Part shown: piece by piece, positions 60,767 to 64,000 of the stretch
How positions within the stretch are numbered: position 1 is the stretch's first letter
Layout of the letters: each line of letters begins with the position of its first letter
Origin: Dreissena polymorpha
Taxonomy: Eukaryota > Mollusca > Bivalvia > Myida > Dreissenidae
Length of the DNA: 64,000 nt
Assembly (NCBI RefSeq): GCF_020536995.1
Contig: NC_068355.1
Coordinates: 8,552,829-8,616,828 of the forward strand
Reading direction: 5' to 3'
Notes under the pieces: generated by a model
Seen by the model: only the letters and a program-made list of their open reading frames with translations
What the model was told of the DNA's origin: nothing
The model's database searches: none
Made by a program: the position numbers and the translations under genes

Positions 60767-61710
60767 TATACGCCCGTATAAAATACGGGACGTATTATGT
60801 GAAACCCCTTGGCGGGCGGGCGGGCGGCGGGCGGGGCGGCGGGCGGAAGGCATCACTTTGTCCGGACTCTAATTCAAATTGTATTCATCCGATCTTCACC
60901 AAACTTGGTCAGCAGTTGCATCTAGTTGATATCTAGGCCAAGTTCGAATATGGGTCATGCCGGGTCAAAAACTAGGTCATAGGGTCAATAAGTGCATTTT
61001 CAAAGGGGCCACTTTGTCCGGACTCTATTTCAAATTGTATTCATCCGATCTTCACCAAACTTGGTCAGCAGTTGCATCTAGTTGATATATAGGCCAAGTT
61101 CGAATATGGGTCATGCCGGGTCAAAAACTAGGTCATAGGGTCAATTAGTGCATTTTCAACGGCGCCACTTTGTCCGGACTCTAATTCAAATTGTATTCAT
61201 CCGATCTTCACCAAACTTGGTCAGTAGTTGCATCTAGTTGATATCTAGGTCAAGTCCGAATATGGGTCATGCTGGGTCAAAAACTAGGTCAAAGGGTCAA
61301 TTAGTGCATTTTACTTTGTCCGGACTCTAATTCAAATTGTATAAATCTTATCTTCACCAAACTTGGTCAGTAGTTGCATCTAGTTGATATCTAGGCCAAG
61401 TTCGAATATGGGTCATGCCAGGTAAAAAACTAGGTCATAGGGTCAATTAGTCCATTTTCAACAGCGCCACTTTGTCCGGACTCTTATTCAAATTGTATTC
61501 ATCCGATCTTTACCAAACTTGGTCAGTAGTTGCATCTAGTTGATATCTAGGTCAAGTTCGAATATGGGTCATGTCGGGTCAAGAACTAGGTCATAGGGTC
61601 AATTAGTGCATTTTCAACGGCGCCACTTTGTCCGGACTCTAATTCAAATTGTATTCATCCGAAACTTTTAAACAACTTTTTATCCTGCGTCAAAGTGGTA
61701 TGGGGGTATA
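60767..61710. mobile_element. TIR element with ~156-bp array and G-rich head
   Basis: TATACGCCCGTAT (60767) and GGGGGTATA (to 61710) are the ends. A GGGC/GGCG head (60811-60846) precedes six units with CACTTTGTCCGGACTCTAAT at 60854, 61010, 61166, 61313, 61468 and 61624, a period of about 156 bp. The layout matches the elements at 1556 and 54806. Confidence 0.75.
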
Positions 61711-62087
61711 AGTCACTTATTGATATCAATGCATATATATGAATATATCAGTTATATAAGTTGTTGTTGTTTTTTTTGCTTATTTCCAAAACAAATACAT
61801 CAATCATCAGTGTATCATCTCCAATGGCACACGAATCGGGCGTATATTGCTCCGTCATGCGGCGCTCTTGTTTATTTTTAAACATGGTTAAAAAAAAACA
61901 AATATTTATTTTTATTATTTTATTTTTGAAATACCGTCCAACCATCCCACCCAAGAATTTTTATTTTTTTTGCATTTTTGGAAGGTAATGCAATAAATGA
62001 CCACACCCCCACACTAAACACCCCTCTCCACTCCACCCCTCCAGGGCTTAACACTCAGGCACGTCTGAACGACATTCACTGCCTGTA

Positions 62088-62547
62088 CAGTGTTTTTTTT
62101 TCAGTTTAGGGGGAAGGGGGTCGGGTCCCCTGAGGGGGGGGAAATTCGCGCGTAAAAGGGGAAAAGAGGGAAATTTCTATGCTTAGCTAGTAACAGTACA
62201 AAATCAAGTTTTAACACTATATTTCACCATACAGAGGGAGAAAAACATAATTCAAACTCTTTTATTCATAAACATGTTATGTTCATGTTCAAAGTTCAAC
62301 ATTTCTGGGCTTTTCAGCGAATTTATCAATTATTCTGGTGACCTCCTCTTCGCCAAGTCTCTCCGTGTGCAGACAAAGTAAATTGTAGTAAATTCGTAAC
62401 GAAAGACATATTTAAATGAGGTTTGATTAAAATTGAATTACACTTCTGAGAGAGGATTTTAAAAAATATTTGGGGGAAAAATATATACTCTAAAGATGGG
62501 GGAATGGGGCCGAATAAAGGCGAATATTTCATCCAAACAAAACACTG
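62088..62547. mobile_element. 460-bp TIR element nested in the hAT-type element
   Basis: CAGTGTTTTTTTTT (62088) and AAACAAAACACTG (to 62547) are the ends, with CTGTA directly repeated on both sides (62083-62087, 62548-62552): a 5-bp target duplication. The interior is purine-rich (GGGGGAAGGGGG, GGGGAAAAGAGGGAAAT). No coding sequence. Confidence 0.7.
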
Positions 62548-63137
62548 CTGTACCTAGGTCCGGGCTAGCAAATGTCCCAGTAACATGCCCGACCGGTCGT
62601 GTGTATTTTGGGCGGGATTATGTGTTCTATATCAATAAACTGCGTTTTAAATAATCTTTTGAAAGATGCAAAAGTCTTAATACAGCATGGTCAAATGACA
62701 ATTAAATCCCAGATTGAAGTCAGAGACTACAAACAGATCCTAACTCGAACTAGATTTGGAACCCCCTGATTGCAATCAAAAAGAGACCGACAATTCAGAA
62801 AATCCCCGGCGGTTTTCCTGGTAAAGCACGTCAGTACCTATTTTTAAACGGAATTCCGATAGATACGGTTTTGATTGGTTTCCTCGAAGTGATGTGTTTT
62901 CTCGATAAAAATACGTTTAAAACTAAAAGCCGGGATCGCCCAGGATTGTCCGGGATCGATGAAGGTATTTAACTCGACATTAACACAAAGTTAATATAAA
63001 ATTATTATTTATTTATCAATTTTAAATAATTTTAATTTGTTTGATAGATTAGAAGTGTTTTGACAATCTTTTTTACGCAATTCAATAAGCAAAACTAATA
63101 TTAATGGTCGATCCCGGCTTTTAGTAGAGAGTGAACC

Positions 63138-63413
63138 TTGTACAATTGTTACGACTACCGTAACACGTTATTTGTTATTTTGCGTTACCTAAGATTCACT
63201 TACCGTTTGTTGTCAGACGGCAACCACGGCAATCTATGTAAAAAGGTTTTAACGTTCATGTCGTTGTTTAAGTTTGGCTTTACGGGTGGGGATGGGGGTT
63301 CCTTGGATAAGAAAAGAAAAGGGAAGGAGCAAAGTAAGAGAAAGTATGAGGAAAAAAAACAAGAAAATTTGTCCCGAAATGGCGTGAAGATTACAAATAG
63401 ATGTCTTAAGTAG
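63138..63413 (+). pseudogene. N-terminal remnant of a hAT-like transposase
   Basis: A 91-codon frame. From about residue 41 it reads MSLFKFGFTGGDGGSLDKKR then a Lys/Glu-rich stretch (KGKEQSKRKYEEKKQENLSR). LFKFGFT followed by a charged region resembles the N-termini of hAT-derived KIAA1586/ZNF862-like proteins. The catalytic part is absent, as expected of an internally deleted derivative. The early residues are probably not translated. Confidence 0.4.
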
Positions 63414-63649
63414 ATGAATATTGAATTCATTAGCATTAGTAAGGCAAGCTAATAAAAATGATTGAATCATAATTGCGCATCTCCACGCACAAGAAAATAC
63501 AAGTTAAATGATAAATATAAAGGTTTTGATAATACTTTGGTCGGGGCACATAAAATTGGTCAGGGCTAGTAGGTTCTGCATTTCCCGAATGGGCTAGTTG
63601 AAAAAAAGTTAGTGTTAAGCTCTGCACTCCCTCCTTTGTGATTGAAATT

Positions 63650-64000
63650 CAGGGATCATCCTAGCCCAAAATTTTAGGGAGAAGTGACTTCTCCTTCCAA
63701 TAGTATTGGGGAGAAGTGAGCGGACCTTTGATCACACGCGTAAAGGTACAGTACACTCCACGCGTTTTCCCCAATTTCCCTCCATACTCCGCGGGTTTCG
63801 ACCTGGAGGGAGCTTAAGAAAATCCCGCTATACGCGGCGTTTGCATGATTTTGGACGCGGCGGTTAACGATCGGCAAAACTGATAAACCGACGCGGCGGC
63901 CCTCGGCGTTGGCAACGCGGGGGAAACTCCGCGTTTTACGAGATAACGATCAATTTTAATTTTGTTTGACTTCCTGATTTTCAAATAAAATTACATTTAT
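63650..64000. mobile_element. Left end of another TIR element, with nested pogo-like copy, cut by window end
   Basis: CAGGGATCATCCTAGCCC (63650) looks like a hAT-type left end. GGGAGAAGTGACTTCTCC follows as a hairpin. At 63749, after TA, a second pogo-like copy starts and runs beyond the window; it matches 57473-57725 almost base for base. Confidence 0.7.

Larger units (their letters stand above)
62042..63624 (+). mobile_element. hAT-type element retaining part of a transposase
   Basis: CAGGGCTTAACACT (62042) and AGTGTTAAGCTCTG (to 63624) are the TIRs. The flanks CACCCCTC and CACTCCCT may be an eroded 8-bp duplication. The element contains the coding remnant at 63138-63413 and is itself invaded at 62088-62547. 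Confidence 0.6.

Noticed and set aside
63138-63413. Second exon of the AUTS2-like gene
   Set aside because: Lys-rich, but lies within TIRs of a hAT-type element and reads like a transposase N-terminus, not the AUTS2 sequence after the first exon.

Overview
The window is AT-rich, intron-dominated animal DNA. Dispersed repeats typical of bivalve genomes (arrays carrying AGGTCA motifs, TTAA-flanked MITEs, array elements with GGGC-rich heads) fill most of it, together with Penelope-like elements, a decayed Tx1/L1-type LINE and a tRNA-type SINE. A bivalve mollusc is the best reading. A dreissenid mussel (Dreissena) is my guess from the repeat families, not something the sequence proves.

Only two host genes are supported. 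At 22877-23173 (+) a 98-codon ORF carries a textbook BH3 motif (IAAKLRKIGDEINVRY), very close to that of BIM. A TATA box and an inverted CCAAT box lie upstream. At 46707-46952 (+) the first coding exon of an AUTS2/fibrosin-like gene is recognised by the block EDIIDGFAIVSF and ends at a GAG|GTAATC donor. Everything to its right is probably the first intron of that gene. Weaker candidates are a small CxxC...HH exon at 11833-12048 (+) and an unrecognised exon-like stretch at 16191-16420 (-).

Layout. 0-9 kb: a 35-bp tandem array, two array-bearing TIR elements, a hAT-like insert, hairpins and MITEs. 10-11.7 kb: a TTAA-flanked TIR element with a tRNA-like core, split by a 5'-truncated Penelope-like element with an 11-bp target duplication. 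11.7-14.9 kb: an inverted duplication of the CxxC exon region around poly-C and GTACCC tracts. 17.6-20.7 kb: a 3-kb minisatellite of 55-bp units. 22-24 kb: the BH3 gene. 25-26 kb: an array element with a 5-bp target duplication. 27.5-32.5 kb: the LINE with an insertion. 33.3-38 kb: a degenerate ~35-bp minisatellite interrupted by two Penelope-like copies in opposite orientation, with hammerhead-like motifs. 38-43 kb: palindromic and tRNA-bearing TIR elements, a SINE and an unrecognised coding fossil. 43.5-46 kb: an 1185-bp higher-order repeat next to the AUTS2-like exon. 50-64 kb: nested hAT-like, pogo-like and array elements inside the presumed intron.

The genes do not form a pathway. The connecting theme is nested transposition, and many insertions can be dated relative to each other from intact target-site duplications.
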